Source: Lentisphaerota bacterium (GTDB lineage: Bacteria; Verrucomicrobiota; Lentisphaeria; Oligosphaerales; JABHEG01). Taken from it: 64,000 nt of DNA. The notes under the pieces are model-generated. The model ran no database searches. It was not told the DNA's origin and saw only the letters and a program-made list of their open reading frames with translations. Positions 36,701 through 46,600 of this stretch are shown piece by piece; the stretch's first letter is position 1; each line of letters begins with the position of its first letter. Where the stretch lies: assembly GCA_018676675.1 (NCBI GenBank), contig JABHEG010000282.1:22933-86932 (forward strand), in the 5' to 3' direction. A program made the position numbers and the translations under genes.

Positions 36701-39700
36701 GACGCTGCTACGGATCGCTTTTCTTTCTCTCATCGGTGTCGGTGTGTTGACGATGCCTTTGACAGCAGAACCGGGTGACGGCTCCGTGTGTGTCGGGCGG
36801 ACCGTGACGCCCCCGGTCGTCGATGGCAGTCTGGCCGATGCCTGCTGGACCAGAACGTTGGCGATCACGCCGTTCGTGCTCCAGCGCCAAAGTGCGTTTG
36901 CACGGGAGCAGACGACCGTTCGCATGACGTATGACGACACGAACCTGTATGTGGCATTCCGCTGTGAACAGCGCTGTCTGAACCCGGTCAACAACCAACT
37001 GGGCGCGTACAAAGCAGAGGCCCGGGAGCATGATAGCGACCGGATCTTCAAGGACGACTGTGTGCTCGTGTTGCTGGATACGAACAGCGATGGTGACTCG
37101 TTCTACGACTTGTGTGTCAATGGCCTTGGGACCGTATGTGACTCGGCCTGCGCGGGTGAGAACCCCTGGGGGAGCCGGGACAAAGGTTGGGAGTTCGGGG
37201 GCAAGGCGACTTTGACCACCGGAGATGGCTTCTGGACCGTTGAACTGGCCGTGCCGTTCGCCAATCTCGGCGGCGTCCCGACGCCCGGGACGAGATGGCG
37301 CATCTGCCTGGGGCGCATCCAGCAGCAGGACAAGGAAACCAGTGCCTGGGGACCGATGAGCACAGGCTTCCACAACGCTGCCGAGTTCAGCGACGTTGTG
37401 TTCGGTACACGTGTCCCGGGAACTGGCGACCTGTCCTTGGGGGCATTCTCGGCGGGAGAGAATCGCTTGAGTGTCACCGTTCAGCCGTTCGAAAAGCCGA
37501 CTCCGGTCCGGCTTGAGGCGATCACGATGCGCGCCGATGCGGGCAAGACGGTTTCTTTCACCGACGACGCGCTGTCGGCGGCAGAGACGTTGGGCCACGA
37601 CTACACGTTTGACCAGGAAGGACGCCTGCGTTTCCAATGGAGCCTGCTGGACCCGGGCAGTTTGGCCGTTTATTACCGGTCTCCTGCCTACGACATCGAG
37701 GTCACCGTCTCCCGCCTCAGCGCGGAATTGACGGGCGACGGTGTTTTCACGGCGTTTCTGAATGGGAAGCCGATCCTCGCCGGGCGTGACGGGAATGCCT
37801 TGGGAGGAGGGGCGCTGGTAGCGGGGGAGAATGTCATCGCGATTGAGGCTGACGGGGGCGTGGAGGGACGATTCTCGGTCGGAGACTTTGTGGTCGAGAC
37901 CGATCACACATGGACGTGCTCGGAGAAGCCGGAGGCCGGTTGGCAGGAGCGTGAGTTCTCGGATTCCGGGTGGCGCAAAGCAAAAGCGAAGACAGGGCGG
38001 ATGGGCGCGGATGGGCGGAAACGATGCTACCGGAAAACACTCCTTCTGGAGGCCAGCCACTTTTGGCCCAACTGGTCGGCGGAGTCCCTATCCATCGCCC
38101 AGAACTCGGTGCAGCAGTTGCTGTGGGTGCCGCAAGGGCTGCCCGGCCGCAAGCTCACCGACTTCACTCTCTATCTCGAGACGCCTGCGGAGTTCCGGGT
38201 GGTTGGGGCCAGCGGCTTCTACGGGCAGAACCACCAGCGCGGGGGCTTTGTGTGCGGGAACCGCGGAGAGGTGCAGCGCGACGGTCGAACTTACAGGCGC
38301 ACCATGATTCGGGCCCTCGATCCGGTGGCTGTTCAGAAGAGCATCCCTCACTGGCGCATGTGCTCGATCGCCATTGCAGCGCCTGCGTCGGGGGCCGCGT
38401 TGGGGATGGGGCAGGCAGATTTCTACCATTACCTGGAAGCTGAGGGCGGGGCAATCTGTGAGGTCCCGCAGCGGCTCCGAGTCACCGTTCTCCCCCCTCT
38501 GAACGGGAAGCAACCGAAGACCTACTCCTGGCAGACAACCGGCGGAAGCACCAGCGTGATGGACGATGTGGCGTGTGGGGAAGCATTGATGGCTTCCCTG
38601 ATCCGGGCGGGGTTCAACGGACTGTGGCACGGCAGGCGGCTACCGCGGTTCGACGCGGCGAATCTTGCCATGTTCGGCTTTAACTCCTGGCAGATCGACT
38701 GTCGACCATACCTCGAGAAGCATCCAGACCACGCCATGATCGGGAGCGACGGGACGCCGCACTACAACCCCGCCGACGGGCGCCGCAACCAGATCGCACC
38801 GAGTCTGCTGCTGCGTGACTCCGAAGCCTGGGCCTTTGTGAAAGATGCGTTGCTCACCTGGGTGCGAGAGAACGAAATCGACCACGTTGATTGGGATTTC
38901 GAATACTCCGTCTGGGCTGACAAAGGTGGGAAGCACGTCAACCCGATTGGAGATTTTGGGCCACTGGCCCTGGCAGACTTCCGTGCATTCTGCGACATCG
39001 AGGCAGGGGTGGAGTTGACTCCCGAGACGATCAGGAAGGACTACACGGATCAGTGGATTCGGTTCATGAACCAGCGCATGGCACAGCTCAGCGGCAGGTT
39101 CAGGGCAGCGCTGAAAGAGGCCAACCCTGCGTTGGTCTTCTCCGCCTACAGCGGTTACCAATGTGAGGAAACGCACAGCTTCTACGGGGTGGACTGGGCC
39201 ATGCTCGCGGGCCAAATCGATATGGCGATCTGTGGCTATGGGCGACGTCTGGGTGAGATCAGGGCGACCCTCAATGCCCTTGGGAACACCCCGCTGGTTC
39301 TCGGCGATCTGGTCGTCCCTTACCGAGCTGAGGAAAGAGCGTACCCAACCTACACGAGCAAGGCGACCTTTCTGAGACGAGCCCTGGATGGGACCGGGGG
39401 CGTGCTGATATGGACCTTCAACGGCCTGGACGGTCGGACATTCTACGCTTCCGCAGAGGTGAGTCGCCTGGTGGCGGAACACGAGGACATGTTCCTGGCA
39501 CGGCGCCCGGATCCCGACTTCGTTACGGCCAAAGGGATCAGCCCCGGCGACATCACCGTACTTGGGGACGACACGCGGCGACTCATCCTGCTGATCAACG
39601 AGACGGACAAGATAAAAGATGTCGAGCTGGCGGTGACCGGACACCTACCCGGGATGGTGGTCCACAACTACTATGAGGGGAAGACGTTGTCCAAGGCGGC

Positions 39701-39770
39701 CGAGTTCACGGCCCAGGTACCCCCTGGCGACATCAAAGCGTTCGTGGTGTCACTCCCTCCCGGGAAGTGA
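36690..39770 (+). CDS. Secreted CBM9-like and TIM-barrel glycoside hydrolase-like protein
   Basis: 1026 aa. The ATG at 36690 is chosen for GAGGAGG upstream and the signal peptide that follows (LRIAFLSLIGVGVLTMPLTA). Residues about 30-240 are a CBM9/DOMON-like module (PPVVDGSLADACWTRT, YDDTNLYVAFRCEQ, WTVELAVPFANLGG). A beta-rich region follows. From about residue 620 there is a TIM-barrel-like part: NEIDHVDWDFEYSVW, VFSAYSGYQCEETHSFYG, GGVLIWTFNGLDGRTF. The Asp/Glu cluster in the first motif may be catalytic, but the family is not recognised. A C-terminal beta domain ends in PPGDIKAFVVSLPPGK. Translationally coupled to the preceding CBM protein. Confidence 0.75.
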   Translation: MSSKTLLRIAFLSLIGVGVLTMPLTAEPGDGSVCVGRTVTPPVVDGSLADACWTRTLAITPFVLQRQSAFAREQTTVRMTYDDTNLYVAFRCEQRCLNPVNNQLGAYKAEAREHDSDRIFKDDCVLVLLDTNSDGDSFYDLCVNGLGTVCDSACAGENPWGSRDKGWEFGGKATLTTGDGFWTVELAVPFANLGGVPTPGTRWRICLGRIQQQDKETSAWGPMSTGFHNAAEFSDVVFGTRVPGTGDLSLGAFSAGENRLSVTVQPFEKPTPVRLEAITMRADAGKTVSFTDDALSAAETLGHDYTFDQEGRLRFQWSLLDPGSLAVYYRSPAYDIEVTVSRLSAELTGDGVFTAFLNGKPILAGRDGNALGGGALVAGENVIAIEADGGVEGRFSVGDFVVETDHTWTCSEKPEAGWQEREFSDSGWRKAKAKTGRMGADGRKRCYRKTLLLEASHFWPNWSAESLSIAQNSVQQLLWVPQGLPGRKLTDFTLYLETPAEFRVVGASGFYGQNHQRGGFVCGNRGEVQRDGRTYRRTMIRALDPVAVQKSIPHWRMCSIAIAAPASGAALGMGQADFYHYLEAEGGAICEVPQRLRVTVLPPLNGKQPKTYSWQTTGGSTSVMDDVACGEALMASLIRAGFNGLWHGRRLPRFDAANLAMFGFNSWQIDCRPYLEKHPDHAMIGSDGTPHYNPADGRRNQIAPSLLLRDSEAWAFVKDALLTWVRENEIDHVDWDFEYSVWADKGGKHVNPIGDFGPLALADFRAFCDIEAGVELTPETIRKDYTDQWIRFMNQRMAQLSGRFRAALKEANPALVFSAYSGYQCEETHSFYGVDWAMLAGQIDMAICGYGRRLGEIRATLNALGNTPLVLGDLVVPYRAEERAYPTYTSKATFLRRALDGTGGVLIWTFNGLDGRTFYASAEVSRLVAEHEDMFLARRPDPDFVTAKGISPGDITVLGDDTRRLILLINETDKIKDVELAVTGHLPGMVVHNYYEGKTLSKAAEFTAQVPPGDIKAFVVSLPPGK

Positions 39771-39818
39771 CGTAGTGTCAGTGTGGGAGGCGGTGCCCTC
39801 CGGCGATTGCTGGCCCAT

Positions 39819-39996
39819 CGGAGCACAGCGGCTCCTCCCACATTGGGGAAGTCAGTCGGAGCACGGCGGCTCCTCCCACATTGGGGAAGTCCATCGGAGC
39901 ACGGCGGCTCTTCCCACATTGGGGAAGTCCATCGGAGCACGGCGGCTCCTCCCACATTGGGGAAGTCAGTCGGAGCACGGCGGCTCCTCCCAAACT
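39819..39996. repeat. Array of five 38-bp tandem units
   Basis: GAGCAC recurs at 39821, 39859, 39897, 39935 and 39973, an exact 38-bp period. Each unit holds GGAGC...GCTCC (a 5-bp stem) and CCTCCCACATTGGGG. A flanking segment near 39783 (GTGTGGGAGGCGGTGCC) is related to the 30-bp dispersed element. It fills the gap 39771-39996 between convergent genes. There are no spacers, so it is not CRISPR. Confidence 0.85.
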
Positions 39997-42327
39997 CTAC
40001 CGCACGAGCGCGGCAAACTCACCGGGTTGGAGAGTGAGGCGAAGGCTTTCTCCCTCTCGCTGCGGCACCGGGCCGAACAGGACTCGCGGCTCGTCGGCAT
40101 CGCTTGCACCAAGCCGCATGACTCGTGGTGCTTCCTCGTCGTAGTTGATGAACGCCAACAGTTCGCCCCGCTCAGACTCCCAGCCCCATGAACGGATCGG
40201 TGAAACCGAGTTTCGCGTCGGCACCTTCAGCAACTTCGCTCCTACCTTGACCGTCCGCACCCGACCGGCATCAGGAAGCCCGCACAGCTCGTTGCGTCGG
40301 CTCCCCCCAAGCATGAAGGGCTCCAACGTTCGGATCTCCTCCATGCCGCGCCGCAGAGCGTTCATGTACTCTCCATCGAGTGACTCGATTCCCACCCAGA
40401 GTACAGCCCCCTGGCCTCCGCTCAGGGCCGTCGCGAGAAGGTTGATCCGCACGTCAGCCGGGGTGGGGAACACCCTGGGAACCGCAATGTCGGACGCCAA
40501 CAGGAATGGCATCACGTCCGCCGCCGTGTTTTCACACGTGGATCGGACCAGCCGCTCGTACACCAGCGGCTCGTGATAGAGCATGGGGGCATGGAGGGAT
40601 ACATCAGGTTCAAACAGCCGAATATCCATGCCACGATTGGCAATATCATCGACCCATCCGGGCCCGCAGATGCCGATGCGGATAGCCGCGTCTGTCTGAC
40701 GGATCGCTGCGACATGGGTCTGCACGACCTCGGCGTTTTGCCTGGCGCGGAATTTGCCCCACTGATCGCCCGGAAGCTTCTGCAGTTGCTCGGGTGTCAG
40801 CTTACCGACGGCTTCGTGGGCCATCCCTGCGAACGTCGCAAACGCATTTCGACATTGGGGGCAGAAGCACACGCTGAACACCGGTGGTTCGTAGTTGATG
40901 ATGATCCACGGCATGTCGAGTGCCAGAGGTCTGCAGTACCGTTCGACGAGCCATGACCAGAACGGTTCGTCTCGGTCGGCTTGGACTTGGGGACAGACAC
41001 CCGGACGTTTGCGACGTGCTTTCTCGGCGAAGACCAGGCGCTGGCCGTCGTTGGCCGGCCCCCCGTAGCCGTGCCACGCCCAGGCCCAGGTGAAGTAACC
41101 TGCTGCATTGAGCTCAGCATCGATCCGCTTCAGTTCGGGTTGGTAATGACTCAGAGCGAGACCGCCGGTTACTCCGGCGTAGAACAAGTAGTCCAGCACA
41201 TCGTCCCGTTCCTCCCGGGACGGCAACCGCAGCGCACTGGAGTGCTGTGCAAACAGCTTGAAGGCAGGCAGGGGCGCCAGTGCCCCGGGAGCCAAACGCG
41301 GGACGATTCGTCCGGGGAGGGCATGCCACGGTCCGGGCTCACCGGCGTTCTCGATGCACCAGCGCCACGTGAAGCTGGAAGGGGCAGCGGTCCCAGGAGT
41401 GACATAGACATGGTAGTAGCGGTCCCAACTGACGCTGTCCGGGTTGAGCTTGCGGCTGAGTGTGGTGCTGTCGATAGGGATTCGCCACTGCAGTCGACTG
41501 GTGCCGTCCGAGCGAGAGGGCTGTGGCCTCAGCACAACTGGTTTCGGAATGGGAGACCGACCCGCGACCATTGGGCCGGCAACGGTTAGGCTGGTCGGTG
41601 TTTCCACGATAAGAGCCGCGTTCTTCACCTTGCTCCTGTCGCCTCGGAAGAACAGGGCCACGGGGTTTCTTACTCCCTCGAGCAGGCAAACTGTCCGATC
41701 GATCCGTCGATGTGCGGGATACCAGATGAGCTGCAGTGGCGTCCTGTCGTCGGCAGGGAGCTGCAGTTCGGGTGCCGGTTCCTGTTCCACATTCTCGGGA
41801 TCGATAGGCGCAATCCGGACATCGTCGAACCAGGCATAGCCGGTGGCTTCCCACAGTTTGCACTGCAGTTTCAGCCAGGTCGTGTCTGGGCGTGTGACAA
41901 AGGCGATCCGATGCGTTGCCCAGTCCTGGCTCCCGTGGAGGAAGGGGCTCATATGCCAATGGGTTGCGGCTTCCACGCCGTTCTCGTACCCGATGATGTA
42001 CGCACCTTTGCCGGCTCGCGTCACATCAGCCAGCATATAGCGGAACGTGAGCTCGTAAGCGGTGTTCCCCTTGAGCTCGATCTTTTGCGTGCAGCGCCAG
42101 GTTGCCCGGGCCGTCGCATCTTCAGGAATTCCCAGACGGATGGATCTCCCTTGAGGCATGGGCTCTTTGGCATCCCATGCAGCACTGCACGCACCGCGGA
42201 GCTTCTGAAATGTCCATCCCTGCGGCACTGTCCCTTCCCCGGCACCGAAATCGGCCAGAAAAGTGGCTGGTGCACCGAGCATGGGCGCGGCCAGAGCAAG
42301 CGAGAGAAGCGCCACCGTAGTTCTCAT
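39997..42327 (-). CDS. Secreted TIM-barrel protein with N-terminal CBM-like domain, family not recognised
   Basis: 776 aa. Signal peptide RTTVALLSLALAAPMLGA; AAAGGGG lies upstream of the ATG. Residues about 20-175 are a CBM4_9-like sandwich (NTAYELTFRYMLADV, GYAWFDDVRIAPID). Then a beta domain, and from about residue 365 a barrel-like part: LFYAGVTGGLALSHYQPELK, MPWIIINYEPPVFSVCFCPQC, IGICGPGWVDDI, GGQGAVLWVGIESLDG. The Glu of NYEP could be the acid/base residue; the CFCPQC cluster may bind a metal. It looks like a glycosidase-type enzyme, but neither the family nor the substrate is clear. Convergent with the CBM9 gene. Confidence 0.7.
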   Translation of the reverse strand: MRTTVALLSLALAAPMLGAPATFLADFGAGEGTVPQGWTFQKLRGACSAAWDAKEPMPQGRSIRLGIPEDATARATWRCTQKIELKGNTAYELTFRYMLADVTRAGKGAYIIGYENGVEAATHWHMSPFLHGSQDWATHRIAFVTRPDTTWLKLQCKLWEATGYAWFDDVRIAPIDPENVEQEPAPELQLPADDRTPLQLIWYPAHRRIDRTVCLLEGVRNPVALFFRGDRSKVKNAALIVETPTSLTVAGPMVAGRSPIPKPVVLRPQPSRSDGTSRLQWRIPIDSTTLSRKLNPDSVSWDRYYHVYVTPGTAAPSSFTWRWCIENAGEPGPWHALPGRIVPRLAPGALAPLPAFKLFAQHSSALRLPSREERDDVLDYLFYAGVTGGLALSHYQPELKRIDAELNAAGYFTWAWAWHGYGGPANDGQRLVFAEKARRKRPGVCPQVQADRDEPFWSWLVERYCRPLALDMPWIIINYEPPVFSVCFCPQCRNAFATFAGMAHEAVGKLTPEQLQKLPGDQWGKFRARQNAEVVQTHVAAIRQTDAAIRIGICGPGWVDDIANRGMDIRLFEPDVSLHAPMLYHEPLVYERLVRSTCENTAADVMPFLLASDIAVPRVFPTPADVRINLLATALSGGQGAVLWVGIESLDGEYMNALRRGMEEIRTLEPFMLGGSRRNELCGLPDAGRVRTVKVGAKLLKVPTRNSVSPIRSWGWESERGELLAFINYDEEAPRVMRLGASDADEPRVLFGPVPQREGESLRLTLQPGEFAALVR

Positions 42328-42606
42328 CCTGGTCCCCTTTCAGGTATGCTCTACCAGCCTTCCACTGCCTGGATGGTTCGACGTGATCGCGGGGCCGGCA
42401 TTCGGGAATATAGGTCCCTGACCCGGAACCAACAGCGTCGTCCGGGACGTAGGCTGCTCATTCGGGTTTGGGCCTCGAACACGTTCAATTCTGGCCGATG
42501 CGTCTATATTCCGGCAGAACTGGCCGGACAGTCGTGTTGACCAGGCGTCGTTGGCGCCGACACGATGAGGGCCGCTGGCGAGGGAAAAACAAGGAGAACA
42601 CTGGCC

Positions 42607-42996
42607 ATGAGATCACCGATCAGAGAATGCGGGGCACGGTTCGCGTCTTCAGTCATCATCGCGTTCCTCCTCGTGCTGGGGGTTCTGTTCTGGGCTGCTC
42701 CTTCCGCAGAAGCCAAAGGCAAGGGCAAGGGCAAATCCAGCGCCCGCGAGGGCTCGGTGACGGAGCACGCCGGGTCGCGCTCGAAGGAAGCCAAAGAAAA
42801 GGCGGAGAAGAAGCACAAAGAGCATGGCGACGAGGCCGAGGAAGCCAAGGAGAAAGCTGAGAAGGCCAAGGAGAAGAGCGGCAAGGGTAAGGAGAAGTCC
42901 CCGGAAGACATGAAGGAAGTCGATAAGGGCTCCGAGAAGGGGCAGGCGATGCGCGAACAGCACCGCCGCAAGTGGTGGAAGCTCTGGGGCAAATAG
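42607..42996 (+). CDS. Small secreted Lys/Glu-rich protein
   Basis: 129 aa. The ATG at 42607 is preferred (AAGGAG 10 bases upstream); an in-frame ATG at 42565 adds 14 residues. A signal peptide (FLLVLGVLFWAAPSAEA) is followed by KGKGKGK and then a low-complexity, highly charged helical region (EAKEKAEK- and EEAKEKAEKAKEK-type repeats), ending in KWWKLWGK. No known domain was recognised. It may be an exported, charge-rich coiled-coil or polyanion-binding protein. It stands alone between the CBM/TIM-barrel gene and a 672-bp gap. Confidence 0.65.
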   Translation: MRSPIRECGARFASSVIIAFLLVLGVLFWAAPSAEAKGKGKGKSSAREGSVTEHAGSRSKEAKEKAEKKHKEHGDEAEEAKEKAEKAKEKSGKGKEKSPEDMKEVDKGSEKGQAMREQHRRKWWKLWGK

Positions 42997-43161
42997 GTCT
43001 TAGTCTGGAGCGCTACAATAGGCACCCGGACGTGCATTTCTGGTCGCCAACGGTCTTATGCCGTTGGGGGCCAGAGAGCACGCTCTTTTCTAGAGCGGCC
43101 TGTCCGCCTATCCCCCCAATGCTATCAACTCTCTCCTGCCACTGCATTGGTGGGCAGGTCG

Positions 43162-43236
43162 CCGGATGGCACCGCTTCCCACATTGTGCAGCGTTGCTAA
43201 CGTGGGGGCGTTCTGACCCTTCCCACAGCTGTGGGA
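43162..43236. repeat. Hairpin-forming relative of the dispersed 30-bp element plus a 16-bp palindrome
   Basis: GGATGGCACCGCTTCCCACATTG at 43164-43186 resembles the 30-bp element at 9753 and 21769; AACGTGGGGGCG follows as a partial inverse. TCCCACAGCTGTGGGA at 43221-43236 is a perfect 16-bp palindrome. It lies in the gap between the Lys-rich protein and a pseudogene remnant. 42997-43160 shows nothing else. Confidence 0.5.
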
Positions 43237-43259
43237 CATGCCCAAGGTCCTGAGTCTAG

Positions 43260-43530
43260 TCAAAGGGCTGCCACGCCGCGACCGATCTTCATCCCGCGCC
43301 ACCAGCCGTCACCGGCGCCCATCACGAGCCGATGCTTCCCCCAGAAGCACAGATCGGGATTCTCAGTGTACGCCGACGAAGGCACGCTCGAACGGCACCA
43401 CGGCACTGTCGAAAATGCGATCTGCGCAGGGAATCGGGTCCCAGTCAATGACCGGATTGTCGCCGTGCCGCCAGACGACCTCGTGGCTGTCAGCTGGCCG
43501 ATTTTGCCATGGGAGAAGAGGAATGGGGTC
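43260..43530 (-). pseudogene. Remnant of a GH130/GH43-like five-bladed-propeller glycosidase gene
   Basis: Two overlapping minus-strand frames carry coherent protein. In one frame (about 43366-43530) the text reads HGDNPVIDWDPI and PCADRIFDSAVVPFERAF, matching the N-terminal pattern of GH130-type enzymes (NP.I..D..P....+F+.AV). It ends at a stop at 43363. The neighbouring frame continues with ENPDLCFWGKHRLVMGAG and then GWWRGMKIGRGVAAL up to 43260, like a propeller-blade motif. A frameshift plus internal deletion explains this best. No start or full-length frame exists, so the gene is dead. 43531-43668 shows nothing clear. Confidence 0.5.
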
Positions 43531-43668
43531 ACATATCGGGATAGCGGCTATGGTTTGGGTCTCTTGCTTGGTCCTATGTCGGCAGGGAGGCGTCTGGAGG
43601 CTGTTTGTCGCTCGACTCCCGTGGACCTATGTTGATCGAAGGTAATGCGTTAGACGGAGGCAACCAGA

Positions 43669-46600
43669 TTGACGATGAGAAAACAGCACTGTTTCCTGCT
43701 TGTCGCGATGGTGTTCGGGGCGATGGCTGGAGCCTACGCCCGTGATGCCGGCAGGTTGAGGATCCTGGGAGAGCATTACCCTCGCGTCTTCTACTTCAGG
43801 GCCACAGAAGCGGCCTGCAGCCCTCAACGCTATCCCACCTACGAGAGCTGGGAACGCAACTTCGTCGGACTCATGGGGATTATGGGAAAGTGCCTGGAAG
43901 AGGAGTGCCTCGGGCGCGAGCCGCGGAATCCGGAGTTTTTCAGCGCGCTCAAGAAACGGCATCCCGAGCAGGCTGTCCTCCTCCATTTCAACGGTAATTC
44001 CCGTGATCCCATCTACCAGCGGGACGGCTTTTTCCCCGGACACTGGATCTATCGACGAGCCGTGGCGATCACCGAGGACATTGCGGCTGCGGTCGGCGAA
44101 AGCGTCATCAAGGTTGCTGACACACGGGCATTTCGGGTGGAGTCCGGGCGCTACCGAAAGCACAACGATGACATCGCCCTGTTCGGCGTGAAGGACGGCG
44201 TGCACGACTGGTACCACTGCGAGCATGTGCAGCTCGTCTCGATCGACCACGAGGCCGGCGCCCTGACGGTGAAACGCGGCTGCTATGGAAGCAAGCCCCT
44301 CGCGTTCAAGGTCGGCGAGTCCCGCGCAGCAGCGCATCAGGCTGAAGGGCCGTGGGGGCAGAACAACCACTTTCTCTGGTACTACAACTACTCGACGCAT
44401 TGCCCAAGGGACCGGAACGGAAAGGTGTGTTCGGATGTGCTGGTCGATGACCTGGCCCGGTGGTTTGGCAAGGGGGGCGTTCTCGAGTCCTTTGACGGGC
44501 TCGAGTTCGACGTCTTGTTCAACGTCACACACGGAGACACGGATGGAGACGGCGTCGAGGATCGCGGCGTGGTCGGCGGGCGGAACAACTACGGCATCGG
44601 GGTTATTGAGTTTGGCCGGAAGCTCCGCACCCGGATGGGGGAAGAGCTCATCATTCAGGCAGACGGTGCCCTCGGCCGCGGCGGCAACCGTTCACAGCGG
44701 AACTGGGAGATCTTCAACGGGATTGAGAGCGAGGGCTGGCCCAACCTCAACGAGTGGGAAATCGATGATTGGTCTGGCGGGCTTAACCGGCACTTTTTCT
44801 GGCAACAGAACGCTCGCAAACCCGCCTTCAACTACATCAACCACAAATGGGTTGAGGCAGTCCCTGACCGGCCGGGTCACCACAAGCAGGTACGTGTTCC
44901 GTTCTCTCGGCATCGCCTTGTCTTTGCGGCTGCCCAGTTCTTCGATGCCATGGTTTGCTACTCTTCTGTTCCCCAGTTGCCGGCGAGTATCGGCTACACC
45001 TACTGGACCAAGGACGTTCCCGTTCCCGCCGGCGCTTCTTTGACATTCAGCCTCGGCATGGGGGAGAAGAGCCCGGAGCGTTCAGATGGGGTGTGGTTTA
45101 GGGTTCTCGCGGCTGAAATGCAGGACGGGCGCCCAGGGCCGTTCAAGCAGATCTTTGAGAAGTCCTCAAAGGCGCATGAGTGGCTCCCGCAATCTGTGTC
45201 GCTGGAAGGCTTTGCCGGTAAGAGCGTCCGTCTCAAGTTTGTCGCAGACTGCGGCCCTGCGGACAACGCGACCACGGACCATGCCCTGTGGGGGAAGGTC
45301 CAGGTGTGTTCTCCCGCAGGGGTGGCCAATCTCGTTTCAGCCGAACTTCCGGCGGTCGGAATGTGCCTCCGGAATCGTGAGGAGGTGCCCGTTGGCTCGG
45401 GAACGGGCGCCCGGCTCGAGTACCAGGAGAGCGCTGAGATCAATGGTGTTGCGCTGCCTGCTTACTTCGTTCACCCCCCTTACAGGCGCCAGGGCGGGTT
45501 CGGCAAATTCCCGATTTGGGATGAGTTCGTTCGTGGCGCCGACAGCGAGCTAGGCTGGCTTGGGCGACCCGAGGCGCCTGCCGTGCACCTGGCCGCCGCC
45601 ACGGTCGACCTGCTCGGCGGCAGCGGAACCGGGCGTGCGCTGGTCGACCGGATTGACGGGGCAGTTGAGGCCGCTCTTGAGAATGGTCACGTGGTGGTGT
45701 GCTCGGCCGAACCGGACGCGTCGGATCTCAGATTCATGATCCGAAACGTGCCGGCGACCGGCGGCGATTTGTTCGTTTCTCTGGTCATGGCCGGCACCCC
45801 GATGACCGGCTATCCACGCGAGATGGCGCGCTACACGGAGGTCGCCGCTTCCGGCGGGATCATTGATCTGATGAGTGGGAGTGGACGGGCGACCGGCATG
45901 TGCATCCGTGGGCGCCAGGAAGAAGCGATCGCCCCAACTAGTGGGGCGCGTGTCAAGCGGACAAAGAGCATGATCGCGGGTGCCTCGCTCCCCGCGATTT
46001 TCGTGCACCCTCCGTACAAGACGGGAGTCGGCTACACCTACTGGAGCAAGGATGTGGACATCCGCGAAGACAGTGAACTGCGATTTTGTATCGGTATGAG
46101 TGTGAAGAGCCCTGAACGTTCGGACGGCGTCTGGTTCCAGGTTTTCGCCGCGACTGTGGGAGAGGATGGGATCGGGTCTTTTACCAAGATTTCGGAGACG
46201 TCATCCAAGGCGCACGAGTGGATCCCGCAGGCTGTTTCGTTGGCCCCGTATGTTGGTCGCCGTGTACGCCTGAAGTTTGTAGCCGATTCCGGACCGAATG
46301 ACAATTCCATCACGGACCAGGCGCACTGGGGCGATGTCAAGGTCGTGAAGGCCGGGGTGGATGAGTCTGATCTGACCAAGGCTGTGGAGTACATGACCTG
46401 GGTGAACGACAAGCCCTTCTCTTCGAGCTTCTACTTCCGTCACATCCGCACAGACAGGGTTGACTTGTCCTTTGCTGTCGAGTCGTCCGAACCGGTCGCA
46501 ATCTCATCAATCACTGTTCATTCCCACCCGGATGCGATGTGCCGTGTTTTCGAGGGCGGACTTGTCCTTGCTAATCCATCCCGTGATCCTTACACGTTTG

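Noticed and set aside
36708..38060. 450-aa minus-strand frame
   Set aside because: Antisense to the CBM9/barrel gene; no recognisable domain.
26834..39996. 33-bp and 38-bp arrays as CRISPR candidates
   Set aside because: Repeats are directly adjacent with no unique spacers, and no cas gene is present.
43231..43645. Two overlapping plus-strand frames (134-135 aa)
   Set aside because: They have no protein-like composition; the minus strand of the same stretch carries the glycosidase remnant.
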